Shown here piece by piece: positions 1-6,188 of a stretch of DNA of 10,360 nucleotides (positions are counted from its first letter, which is position 1; each line of letters opens with the position of its first letter). The notes beneath the pieces are model-generated. The model worked only from the letters and a program-made list of their open reading frames with translations, searched no databases and was not told the origin of the DNA. This stretch comes from an uncultured Rikenellaceae bacterium (lineage in GTDB: Bacteria > Bacteroidota > Bacteroidia > Bacteroidales > Rikenellaceae): assembly GCA_947037995.1 (NCBI GenBank), contig CAMQUV010000020.1:1-10360 (forward strand). Reading direction: 5' to 3'. A program made the translations under genes and the position numbers.

Positions 1-765
1 CATCATATGGTGAACTAATACAGTCTCATGATTAAGATTAAGTACCGTATATAGATATGATATATATATAAAAAGGTATCCAATTATATAGTATTTCAAC
101 CACGAAGTGTCTAACTTCTCTATATTAGAGTAATTTTGTTGACACCATTTCTTATACGTTTTTTGATACTTCAGTAGGTATAGTAAAGTAATTAATGGGT
201 ATCCAAGAACCAATAGTATTCTTGATATAAAAATAAGGTTGATAGAGAACTCTTGCCCGTCGCTCTCAATGCTATTTGATAATAGTACTAGTAATAACAC
301 AATCAGCGCAGGGATAAATATTTTAAGGGTCGTTCTTAGTTTTAAAAAATTGGGCCTAAGTACCTCTATCGGATACAACATAAATAATGTAGATGCAATA
401 CCATCAACACCTTCAACGCCATTATATGCAATACCCGACATGTCTGCTATAGTGTGTTGACCATAGCCAAGCAACACTGGAACAAGGCACGTAATCCACC
501 ATAATGCGTGCATACTCAAGATTAAGATAAAAAACCATTGTGCTTTTGTTGGTTTACGAGACAGTATAAATGCAATAGAAAAAAATGACATAATGCATGC
601 TATAGCTACAACAATGTTTGTGATTTGTATAACTACCAAAATAGATGGTGAGGACCAATGCAAAATGAGGTGAAATATTATGCCAACAACTCCGATCCAT
701 AGCAACAGTGCCGGTTTATATCTTTTGAAAGATATTAGCTCTAATAAGCCAATTTTTTGTTTCAT
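1..765 (-). CDS. Membrane-bound AraC-type regulator, N-terminal 7TM part (partial)
   Basis: Reading leftward from the ATG at 765 there are 255 codons without a stop, running off the window edge, so the gene is open at its 3' end. The product is strongly hydrophobic. Membrane segments lie at about residues 20-36, 42-66, 76-99, 113-134, 148-163, 174-198 and 222 onward. The loop before the last helix reads KKWCQQNYSNIEKLDTSWL (residues 205-223). This NYSxxE...SWL loop is typical of a Bacteroidetes family in which a seven-helix sensor region precedes a C-terminal AraC-type helix-turn-helix. The DNA-binding part would lie outside the window, so the regulator assignment rests on the N-terminal half. 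Signal and targets are unknown. A histidine kinase or another 7TM sensor with the same N-terminus is the main alternative. Confidence 0.65.
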   Translation of the reverse strand, partial: MKQKIGLLELISFKRYKPALLLWIGVVGIIFHLILHWSSPSILVVIQITNIVVAIACIMSFFSIAFILSRKPTKAQWFFILILSMHALWWITCLVPVLLGYGQHTIADMSGIAYNGVEGVDGIASTLFMLYPIEVLRPNFLKLRTTLKIFIPALIVLLLVLLSNSIESDGQEFSINLIFISRILLVLGYPLITLLYLLKYQKTYKKWCQQNYSNIEKLDTSWLKYYIIGYLFIYISYLYTVLNLNHETVLVHHMM

Positions 766-800
766 CACTAATGTATTTAATACCTCAAACTTACAGATAG

Positions 801-825
801 CACTTTATTTAATTTAAATAAAGTG
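801..825. repeat. Perfect 12-bp inverted repeat upstream of the membrane regulator
   Basis: The arms cactttatttaa and ttaaataaagtg are exact reverse complements around one central base. The site lies 36 bp before the regulator ATG. It could be an operator, or a hairpin in the leader if transcription starts near 898. The AT-rich palindrome is also consistent with simple cruciform-prone DNA. Confidence 0.5.
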
Positions 826-833
826 TTTGTGCT

Positions 834-860
834 ACTAAATTTATTTGCATTAAATTTAGT
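834..860. repeat. Perfect 10-bp inverted repeat, second hairpin in the same leader
   Basis: The arms actaaattta (834-843) and taaatttagt (851-860) are exact reverse complements with a 7-base loop. It stands 8 bp from the preceding dyad, so the regulator's upstream region carries two tandem hairpins. Neither has a clear U-tract for termination. Confidence 0.5.
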
Positions 861-900
861 GACAACCTAATGTGAATAAATTATTATATTACACACACTG

Positions 901-908
901 CAAAAGTA
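901..908 (-). promoter_or_regulatory. Candidate Bacteroidetes -7 element for the membrane regulator
   Basis: The minus strand reads TACTTTTG followed by CA, matching the Bacteroidetes -7 consensus TAnnTTTG. No good TTTG -33 box is visible at the expected spacing. If used, the transcript would have a leader of about 130 nt containing both hairpins at 801-860. A closer match, TAAGTTTG on the minus strand at 793-786, would place the first dyad over the promoter core instead. Confidence 0.35.
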
Positions 909-1042
909 CTTAATATTATGCATATTATAAAATGCTAATTATTTAACGATATTAAATTTACTGATAAAACGGTTAAATCGGGTTCTTCGTCATGTTTGGC
1001 ACACCTCAAGATTTTCAATATGGATTAATCCTTTAGTTGAGT

Positions 1043-1655
1043 ATCGAACGACTCGTTATCGCGCTATATGCCAAGGGGTTGAGCGTCTTTGATATTGAGG
1101 ATGAGATGCGCGAAATCTATGAGATAACGCTCTCTACGGGCTCTACCTCAATCATTACGAACAAAGTTGCCCAGGACGCAATCGAGTGGCAGAATCGACC
1201 ACTCAAATATGCATAGTACACCAAATCCGTAATTCGTGTCGCTATGTTGTGTGGAAGAATATGAAGGAGTTTACGGCAGATATGAAAGAGATCTATGCCT
1301 CGGTAAATCGTGAGCAGGAAGAGCATATTTTGGGTAGTTTCGAATAAAAATGGGGTTCGAAGTATCTCCATGCGGTGCAGAGCTGGCGTAGAAACTGGGA
1401 TGATTTGACAGTTATTTTTGATTTTCCTGTTGAAATTCGCACGATTATTTACACTACAAACTTGATCGGAAATCTCAATGGCAATATCCGTAAACATACC
1501 AAAACGAAGCACTCATTCCCCTCAGACGATGCTTTGCGTGAGTCTGTGTGGCTAGCCATTGGAGAGATTGAGAAAAATGGACAATGCCAATTCGCAATTG
1601 GGGTATCATTCTGAACCAATTTATTACTATATTTGAAAATATTGTTGTCCAATAA
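1043..1655 (+). pseudogene. IS256-family transposase pseudogene (internal deletion, nonsense, frameshift)
   Basis: Three collinear pieces of an IS256-family (mutator-type) transposase are readable. From 1043 the frame reads IERLVIALYAKGLSVFDI... to EWQNRPLKYA and stops at 1214. From about 1207, in another frame, it reads CIVHQIRNSCRYVVWKN... to LGSFE and then TAA at 1345, where the family reads an acidic residue or lysine before KWG. The frame continues as KWGSKYLHAVQSWRRNWDDL and IYTTNLIGNLNGNIRKHTKTK. At an A-run (1573-1577) a lost base shifts the frame, and the true C-terminus TMPIRNWGIILNQFITIFEN continues to the stop at 1653. In intact relatives, roughly 70-80 residues lie between WQNRPL and HQIRN; they carry the two catalytic Asp residues and are missing here. 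The gene cannot make an active transposase. The N-terminus before 1043 is not recognisable. Confidence 0.9.
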
Positions 1656-1657
1656 AA
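1644..1657 (+). repeat. Solo copy of the MITE terminal repeat at the transposase 3' end
   Basis: The 14 bases gttgtccaataaaa equal the outer part of the 18-bp terminal repeat of the element at 5851-6131. The match extends 5 bases upstream (atatt), giving 19 identical bases in total. It supplies the last codons V-V-Q-stop of the transposase pseudogene. No inward-facing partner repeat was seen between here and 2480, so it looks like a single remaining end of the same repeat family. Confidence 0.55.
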
Positions 1658-1766
1658 ATCTTTAATCAAGTATAACTATCATAGTTACATAAAGTTACCT
1701 CCACTTTTAAAATAAGGGGCTTGGTTTTTTTTTGATTTATAACTCTAGGACTAAAAGGTCTTCAAA

Positions 1767-1880
1767 AAGCTCGATAGTTAGTGCAGTTGTGTGCTTAAAT
1801 AGACTTGTAGAGTGCTTTTGCACTTGAAAGTCTAAGGCTTTAGCCGCTTTAAGTGCAAAAATGCGCTGAGTAGCGAGCTT
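1767..1880. other. Inverted-repeat cluster, possible structured RNA or recombination site
   Basis: An outer stem, aagctcg (1767-1773) with cgagctt (1874-1880), encloses inner stems. One nested hairpin is agactt...aagtct (1801-1806 with 1828-1833) around agtgc-tttt-gcact (1811-1824). A competing, longer stem pairs ttttgcactt plus aaag (1816-1830) with cttt plus aagtgcaaaa (1847-1860), with one bulged G. The two inner folds share gcactt and exclude each other. No ORF covers it. It could be a small RNA, a leader switch or an attC-like site, and I recognise no known family. The surrounding stretch 1658-2205 has no other feature that I can support; 1960-2060 is simple AT-rich DNA. Confidence 0.35.
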
Positions 1881-2205
1881 CAAAAGTTAGGAGTACAGCA
1901 GGTTTAATTGCTTTCATCTTCGGAAAACTAGCTGCAATATTTCTTGTCTATAAATTATTCAAACCTTAATTCGCATTATAAATATTTTCGTATAGATATT
2001 ACATAATAACGAACTGCAAATATATACTTATATATTGAATATATAATAATAATAGTAGATTGTCAGCCTAAGAAAACATCTTTATAGTATACATCACGAG
2101 TATTTACAGCTCAGATAAACGTGCTTTATTGTGGGGTAATCAATAGTTAAATCGCTAATTGTGAGTACAAATTGATTTATTCTCAAAATGCACATAAAAT
2201 ATTCT

Positions 2206-2235
2206 TGTATTGCACATATACGTTTGTGCAATACA
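2206..2235. promoter_or_regulatory. 11-bp dyad overlapping the -33 box of the lipoprotein promoter
   Basis: The arms tgtattgcaca (2206-2216) and tgtgcaataca (2225-2235) are exact reverse complements with an 8-base spacer. The right arm overlaps the TTTG -33 element at 2223-2226, so this is a plausible operator for a dimeric regulator of the lipoprotein operon. Binding is inferred from position only. Confidence 0.45.
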
Positions 2236-2255
2236 TATAAAATAATTTACTTTTG
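2223..2255 (+). promoter_or_regulatory. Bacteroidetes-type promoter of the lipoprotein operon
   Basis: TTTG at 2223-2226 is followed after 21 bases by TACTTTTG (2248-2255). This matches the Bacteroidetes vegetative pattern TTTG-N19-21-TAnnTTTG. Transcription would start near 2261, leaving a leader of about 220 nt before the first lipoprotein gene. Confidence 0.6.
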
Positions 2256-2291
2256 TACAAGCGATTTAAGTATACACAATTAAAAAATCAA

Positions 2292-2432
2292 GTGAGAGTA
2301 GTTTCAGTCCCTAAAGATTTGGGCACAACAATAATAAATGAAATTAATCATCTCTGTGAAAATGTAGAGTTACGAAATAAAAAATTTGAACAAATAGATA
2401 ACAAAACGACAACGCTGAATTTTATGAAGTGA
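2292..2432 (+). CDS. Possible 46-codon leader ORF (GTG start), doubtful
   Basis: Inside the lipoprotein leader an open frame runs from GTG at 2292 to TGA at 2430. It encodes a polar peptide starting VRVVSVPKDLGTTIINEI, with a helix-like middle (CENVELRNKKFEQID). It has no ATG, no obvious ribosome-binding site and no family I recognise. The frame stays open upstream through the promoter, so it may be chance or the end of an older gene. The low score reflects this. Confidence 0.15.
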   Translation: MRVVSVPKDLGTTIINEINHLCENVELRNKKFEQIDNKTTTLNFMK

Positions 2433-2479
2433 AATTAAACGCCATCAACTAAACAACTAACATAAAAAAAATTAAACAC

Positions 2480-3628
2480 ATGAAAAGAACACTATTTTTA
2501 TTACCGCTGATCTTTTTATCTTGCAGTAAAGATGAAAATGAACCCTACAATACCCCACTGGACGTTTACCAAGAGGGGACTGTCTTATATTCAGAACTAT
2601 CGTCTCCTAATTTTTCGGAAAATGTCGAGGAGGTGATTACTAACCTTGGAACCAAAGACAACAAGATTTTTATGAATATCACCACTAAACACACTATAAA
2701 TGATAAAGATGTGCTATTGGAAAATGACGACATAATGATTTTTAGAACATTAACTAAAGATCAATTATTAGAACTTGCAGAGAATCTTTCAGAAGGACTT
2801 GGTTATAAGTTCCTGAACTCTAGTAATGATCCTAAAAATATTGCAAATAAACTCATTGTTCTACAAAGATTGAAAGAATTACATGCCTCAAAAATTGATT
2901 TAGGACAAATTTACAACGTCATGAACATTTCAGGCGTTCCAATACCAACAATACATAAAATCCTTGAAGGCTCACTAACAAGAAGTGGTAGCAAAAGCGA
3001 TATAGGTACAGTGATTTCTGACATTGAGCGTTTTGGATATGACTCTAACAAAATAGTTAAGACAAAGAGCGTACTTGGTGCTGTTGCTCTTTTTACAGGA
3101 GGTGTTAAAATTTTATCTAAATTTATAGCAATATTACCTCCAACTACAAATGCACATACCGAGTATGTTTCATATCTAAATGACAATGACGGTAATTCTT
3201 TCAATTATGTTGTTGGGAAGAAAATGGACCTATCACCGTCGGATCCAAGCTTTGAAGCGGTTATACCGTACACTTATAAATATGGTACAGGAAAAAATGA
3301 CGCTATGATTTCAGCAACTTTTTATATATCACTATACTATCAAGGTAAACACAACGATATTAAAGGATTATACATTCCTCAAGGTGCTGTTAATATTGAA
3401 AAATCTCATACAGGCAACACTATGCATCAAGAAATAACAACAACATTTGACCTACCGACAAATGTTGGAACAGATGATAACCCTATTATTAGTGCAACAG
3501 GTGAGGTTCGTGCTCACTATTATGATAGTTGTCTTTTAGGATGGGGATGCGACAGAATTGCAAGATTAAGATTTGTTCTTAACGCTGAAACTGGATTCAA
3601 AGAAACATACTGGGTTGAAAAAGAATAA
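2480..3628 (+). CDS. Surface lipoprotein of unknown function, first of a tandem pair (382 aa)
   Basis: The N-terminus is a lipoprotein signal peptide: MKR, a hydrophobic stretch and the lipobox FLSC, with the acylated Cys at residue 15. The next residues, SKDE, fit the K-(D/E)2 lipoprotein export signal described in Bacteroidetes, so the mature protein probably sits on the outer face of the outer membrane. The body has a short strand-rich N-terminal part (about 28-75), a mostly helical middle (about 90-220) including a Gly/Ala-rich hydrophobic segment near 197-218, and a strand-rich C-terminal part (about 225-382). NVGTDDNPIISATGEV (328-343) is shared with the next gene. Cys351 and Cys357 could form a disulfide. 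I recognise no named family. It lies about 220 nt after a good promoter and 38 bp before its paralogue, so the two are very likely co-transcribed. The ATG is chosen because it gives a complete signal peptide; an A-rich stretch precedes it. Confidence 0.85.
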   Translation: MKRTLFLLPLIFLSCSKDENEPYNTPLDVYQEGTVLYSELSSPNFSENVEEVITNLGTKDNKIFMNITTKHTINDKDVLLENDDIMIFRTLTKDQLLELAENLSEGLGYKFLNSSNDPKNIANKLIVLQRLKELHASKIDLGQIYNVMNISGVPIPTIHKILEGSLTRSGSKSDIGTVISDIERFGYDSNKIVKTKSVLGAVALFTGGVKILSKFIAILPPTTNAHTEYVSYLNDNDGNSFNYVVGKKMDLSPSDPSFEAVIPYTYKYGTGKNDAMISATFYISLYYQGKHNDIKGLYIPQGAVNIEKSHTGNTMHQEITTTFDLPTNVGTDDNPIISATGEVRAHYYDSCLLGWGCDRIARLRFVLNAETGFKETYWVEKE

Positions 3629-3666
3629 TTAATTACACGTAAGCTTAACAATAAATAAACTAGAAT

Positions 3667-4773
3667 ATGAAAACATTATATATATACATAATTACATTAA
3701 TATCATCAGTATTCCTCTTCTCTTGTGAAAAGGAAGAAACCGGAGCTGTTTCAGAAAACTTACCTGGAGGTGATATCCAATATACAGAAGGTGAAATCTA
3801 CCATAGAGAACTTAAAGATGGTGACGGTAATAGACTAGCGTACCTAGAAGAAAAATTTGTCAATTTTGGTAATGATAAAGAACCTATCTTACTACTTGTG
3901 ACTCAAAAAATTGACAATCCAAATGGTGCTTACAATGGTTTCTTCAACACTGCTAGACTAGAAAAGATGCAACTGTTCTTCGGAATTTGGGCAAAATACA
4001 TAGGACAGGAATACAATACACAGGAAGAAAAAATAAACGTTGTGAAAAATTTCTACAATTTTTATACAGAGAATCTTTTTGATATGGCTCTTTATGTCAA
4101 TGCTATAACTTCTTTAGACAGAAAAGTGTCAATATCGCAAATCAATTCTCAAATTACAACAATTACTAAAAGTGGTGACAAAAAAGTAAATGATATTTTG
4201 TACAATATATTGGATGGAAAAAACACATTAAGCAAAACTGAGACTAAAGGAACAGTCAAAAATATAGTTAAAATTTTCAACAATGTTATTGATACTGGCG
4301 AGTCTGTAATTCAGTTTATTCATGACACAGTACCCACGAGTAATCCCCCAGAAGCAAAGGTCTCATTGTTAAATTCATCAGATATAAACCTTAATAATTA
4401 TAGCGACGGAATTTATAAAAATATAGATCACGCACTAAGCTATTGGTTGTTAAATCACCACCACACTCAAGTAACATATAGCTTAAGAGCAAACTATAAT
4501 TGCACTAACAATAACGTCCCAGGACACTACGCAAAACACGCTGAAGTAGTAACAACTTATTATAATATAACAGAACAGTACCATGCAAATGGCATAGCTT
4601 ATTATAGCAATTCAATATTGAATGTTGGTACTTCAGAATCACCAATTGTTCAAGTATCTGGAAATGTTGAAGTTGACTATGGCAATAGAGTAACCAACTT
4701 TATTTCTCGTTCAAATTTCTATGTAAACGGACAAAGTGGATTATATGAGGGAAGCTACGATGACGGCAAATAG
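3667..4773 (+). CDS. Surface lipoprotein of unknown function, second of the tandem pair (368 aa)
   Basis: The start is a clear lipoprotein signal peptide ending in the lipobox LFSC (Cys20). It is followed by EKEE, again fitting the K-(D/E)2 surface-export signal. The protein is a diverged paralogue of the upstream gene. Matching blocks are YTEGEIYHREL (39-49) against YQEGTVLYSEL, VNFGNDKEPILLLVTQK (65-81) against TNLGTKDNKIFMNITTK, a V-P-T-S-N / P-P-T-T-N segment before SLLN / SYLN (about 222-236), and NVGTSESPIVQVSGNV (319-334). Overall the middle is helical and the C-terminal third is strand-rich, Asn- and Tyr-rich. No enzyme motif is visible. A strong terminator at 4891 closes the unit. 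Binding, adhesion or toxin-like roles are all possible; none is shown by the sequence. Confidence 0.85.
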   Translation: MKTLYIYIITLISSVFLFSCEKEETGAVSENLPGGDIQYTEGEIYHRELKDGDGNRLAYLEEKFVNFGNDKEPILLLVTQKIDNPNGAYNGFFNTARLEKMQLFFGIWAKYIGQEYNTQEEKINVVKNFYNFYTENLFDMALYVNAITSLDRKVSISQINSQITTITKSGDKKVNDILYNILDGKNTLSKTETKGTVKNIVKIFNNVIDTGESVIQFIHDTVPTSNPPEAKVSLLNSSDINLNNYSDGIYKNIDHALSYWLLNHHHTQVTYSLRANYNCTNNNVPGHYAKHAEVVTTYYNITEQYHANGIAYYSNSILNVGTSESPIVQVSGNVEVDYGNRVTNFISRSNFYVNGQSGLYEGSYDDGK

Positions 4774-4890
4774 ACTAATCTGACACTTGAAGTAAAATCC
4801 TCATTTCTTAAACGTAATTTTCTTTGATGTTTTCAACTAAAATCAAATATATTAAATGAGCACCCTAATAGGCCTACTAACTTTTATTAC

Positions 4891-4920
4891 AAAGAGCCCA
4901 GTAAAATACTGGGCTCTTTT
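4891..4920 (+). terminator. Strong intrinsic terminator of the lipoprotein operon
   Basis: A perfect 13-bp stem (aaagagcccagta / tactgggctcttt) with a three-base loop is followed directly by T residues. It stands 117 bp after the second lipoprotein stop. The A-run on its left side makes it potentially bidirectional. Confidence 0.9.
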
Positions 4921-5186
4921 ATGTTTATCCTAACTTGTTTATAACTCCGTTATCAAGATAGTAATCGATTCCCCACATTAGCATCATAATTAATCCCTAA
5001 ACAACCCAACACCCCCAAACAAATAATCCGCAAGGATTGCGCATAGACAAAAAACCGAGAGCAAAAACGAAGTGATTGCGTCACCTCTCGAAGAGAGCAA
5101 AGTAATTACCTCAAACAAAAACACTCGTGCCGAACACACGCACCGACATACGCATTTAGGCAAAACCATAAGTCTAGACCAAAAAC
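4921..5186. other. Gene-free stretch between two terminators
   Basis: Open frames of 68 and 85 codons cross this stretch and its right flank on opposite strands. Neither has a recognisable product: one is Thr/His/Lys-rich, the other Cys/Phe-rich and low in complexity. Short self-complementary patches occur (gtga-ttgcg-tcac, ctctcgaagagag, gtaattac near 5072-5110), and gagagcaaa is repeated. Base composition is less AT-rich than the neighbouring lipoprotein genes. It might hold a small RNA or be leftover mobile DNA; I can support nothing firmer. Confidence 0.3.
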
Positions 5187-5219
5187 AAAAAAAACGTATT
5201 TCAGCAATGCCAAAATACG
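5187..5219 (-). terminator. Intrinsic terminator downstream of the GH92 remnant
   Basis: On the minus strand the stem cgtattt / aaatacg (5195-5201 with 5213-5219) is followed by eight T residues (A-run 5187-5194). It lies 43 bp after the GH92 stop, as expected for that gene's original terminator. T6 at 5221-5226 makes it symmetric, so it may also work on the plus strand. Confidence 0.65.
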
Positions 5220-5261
5220 CTTTTTTATCAATCGGTGCATTCAACACCCTGACTTACCGTC

Positions 5262-5850
5262 CTACCAAAGATCATTAGTCAATGAATAAGGCTTATGCTT
5301 ATCATTGAATTTGCGAGATTTATTAGGTCGAGAAGACATAACAAACTCAACCTCGGCACCATCAATAAGTTGCTAATGTGTAAAGAAAGCATCTTTATGC
5401 TCCTCGCCATTAAGGAATACTTCTTTTTCACATATCTATTTTAGAACTAACATTTGGAGCTTTGATAATAAGTCTTTTATCACCTTCTAATGCTATATCC
5501 ATATACCCAAAATATGGAGCACCGATTATATATTGATCTGTACCTGGACATACTGGATGAAATCCCATAGATGAGAATATATACCAAGCCGACATTTGAC
5601 CACAGTCATCATTGCCACAAAGCCCGTCAATACAGTTTTTATACTTATTATCCATCACTTCACGCACATAATATTGTGTTTTCCTTGGTTCGCTTGTCCA
5701 CATATACAAATATGGTACACGATGGCTAGGCTCGTTGGCATGAACATAATTACCCATAGACTATCTTTTGTTACATCCTCCGTATGAGCATAATATTTAG
5801 CAGAAAATCTACCGTAAACAAAGAATCAAGACGTTGTATAAACTTATATT
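5262..5850 (-). pseudogene. GH92 alpha-mannosidase, decayed C-terminal fragment
   Basis: The longest clean piece (5757-5428) reads GNYVHANEPSHRVPYLY, then GLCGNDDCGQMSAWYIFSSMGF and YIIGAP. These are signature blocks of GH92 exo-alpha-mannosidases, which are periplasmic or surface enzymes that trim mannosyl linkages of host or yeast glycans. NEPSH holds the family's catalytic acid Glu, and the GNDDCGQMSAWY block holds the catalytic Asp residues, so the active-site half is preserved in sequence. The gene is nevertheless broken. Upstream, KFIQRLDSLFT and GRFSAKYYAHTEDVTKDSL lie in other frames. Downstream, the end of the domain (EVFLNGEEHKDAFFTH, then QLIDGAEVEFVMSSRPNKS) is out of frame and interrupted by a TAG at 5373-5375. 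Homology ends exactly where the inverted-repeat element begins. I found no GH92 sequence on the element's far side, so most of the roughly 700-residue protein is missing. Confidence 0.88.
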
Positions 5851-6131
5851 GTTGTCCAATAAAACTTTTTTTATATCAACAAGATAGGAGCAGTTATCCT
5901 TTTGGATTTCTGACCCCTTTGGGCTAATTTTGATGAATTATTACGATTTATATTCGTTCTTAGAGAAGACTGAAAAAGATTGAAAAAATCTAACTGAAAA
6001 CGAGCCAAATTCGTTAAAATGGCAATTCTTTTTGACTAGGAGGGTTGGAATATTATTTTACGCACCGAAACTACCAGTTTATTAACTCTGGTAGTGGTGT
6101 CGTGTGACCTTGTAAAGTTTTATTGGACAAC
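5851..6131. mobile_element. 281-bp MITE-like element with perfect 18-bp terminal inverted repeats
   Basis: The left end gttgtccaataaaacttt (5851-5868) and right end aaagttttattggacaac (6114-6131) are exact reverse complements. The interior is non-coding apart from a short interrupted frame starting MNYYDLYSFLEKTEKD at 5933 (TGA inside). It also contains an 8-bp hairpin, actaccag (6070-6077) with ctggtagt (6088-6095). The flanking 8 bases (cttatatt and cataaatt) are similar, not identical, so a target duplication is not proven. With no transposase it would be non-autonomous, or a deleted IS. The left end abuts the GH92 remnant. A further copy of the tip occurs at 1644. Confidence 0.75.
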
Positions 6132-6168
6132 CATAAATTCTTGATGAGCAGTTATTTACTCTCCTAAA

Positions 6169-6182
6169 GGTGTCGCAACACC
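6169..6182. repeat. Short hairpin beyond the GNAT gene stop
   Basis: ggtgt (6169-6173) pairs with acacc (6178-6182) around cgca, with flanking taaa/ttta partly extending the stem. It could end transcription of the minus-strand acetyltransferase, but it lacks a T-tract on either strand. The evidence is weak. Confidence 0.25.
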
Positions 6183-6188
6183 CCTTTA

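Noticed and set aside
239..460. Plus-strand 73-codon frame
   Set aside because: It lies inside, and antisense to, the 255-codon membrane regulator frame and has no family features.
1117..1669. Minus-strand frames of 131, 67 and 64 codons
   Set aside because: They are antisense to the IS256 transposase remnant, whose plus-strand translation is clearly the real one.
1767..1880. Integron attC site
   Set aside because: The stem cluster superficially recalls attC, but the conserved GTTRRRY/RYYYAAC core sites are not correctly placed and no integrase or cassette array is nearby.
4990..5278. Opposing frames of 85 (minus) and 68 (plus) codons
   Set aside because: Low-complexity products without homology clues. 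They overlap each other, a terminator and the end of the GH92 remnant.
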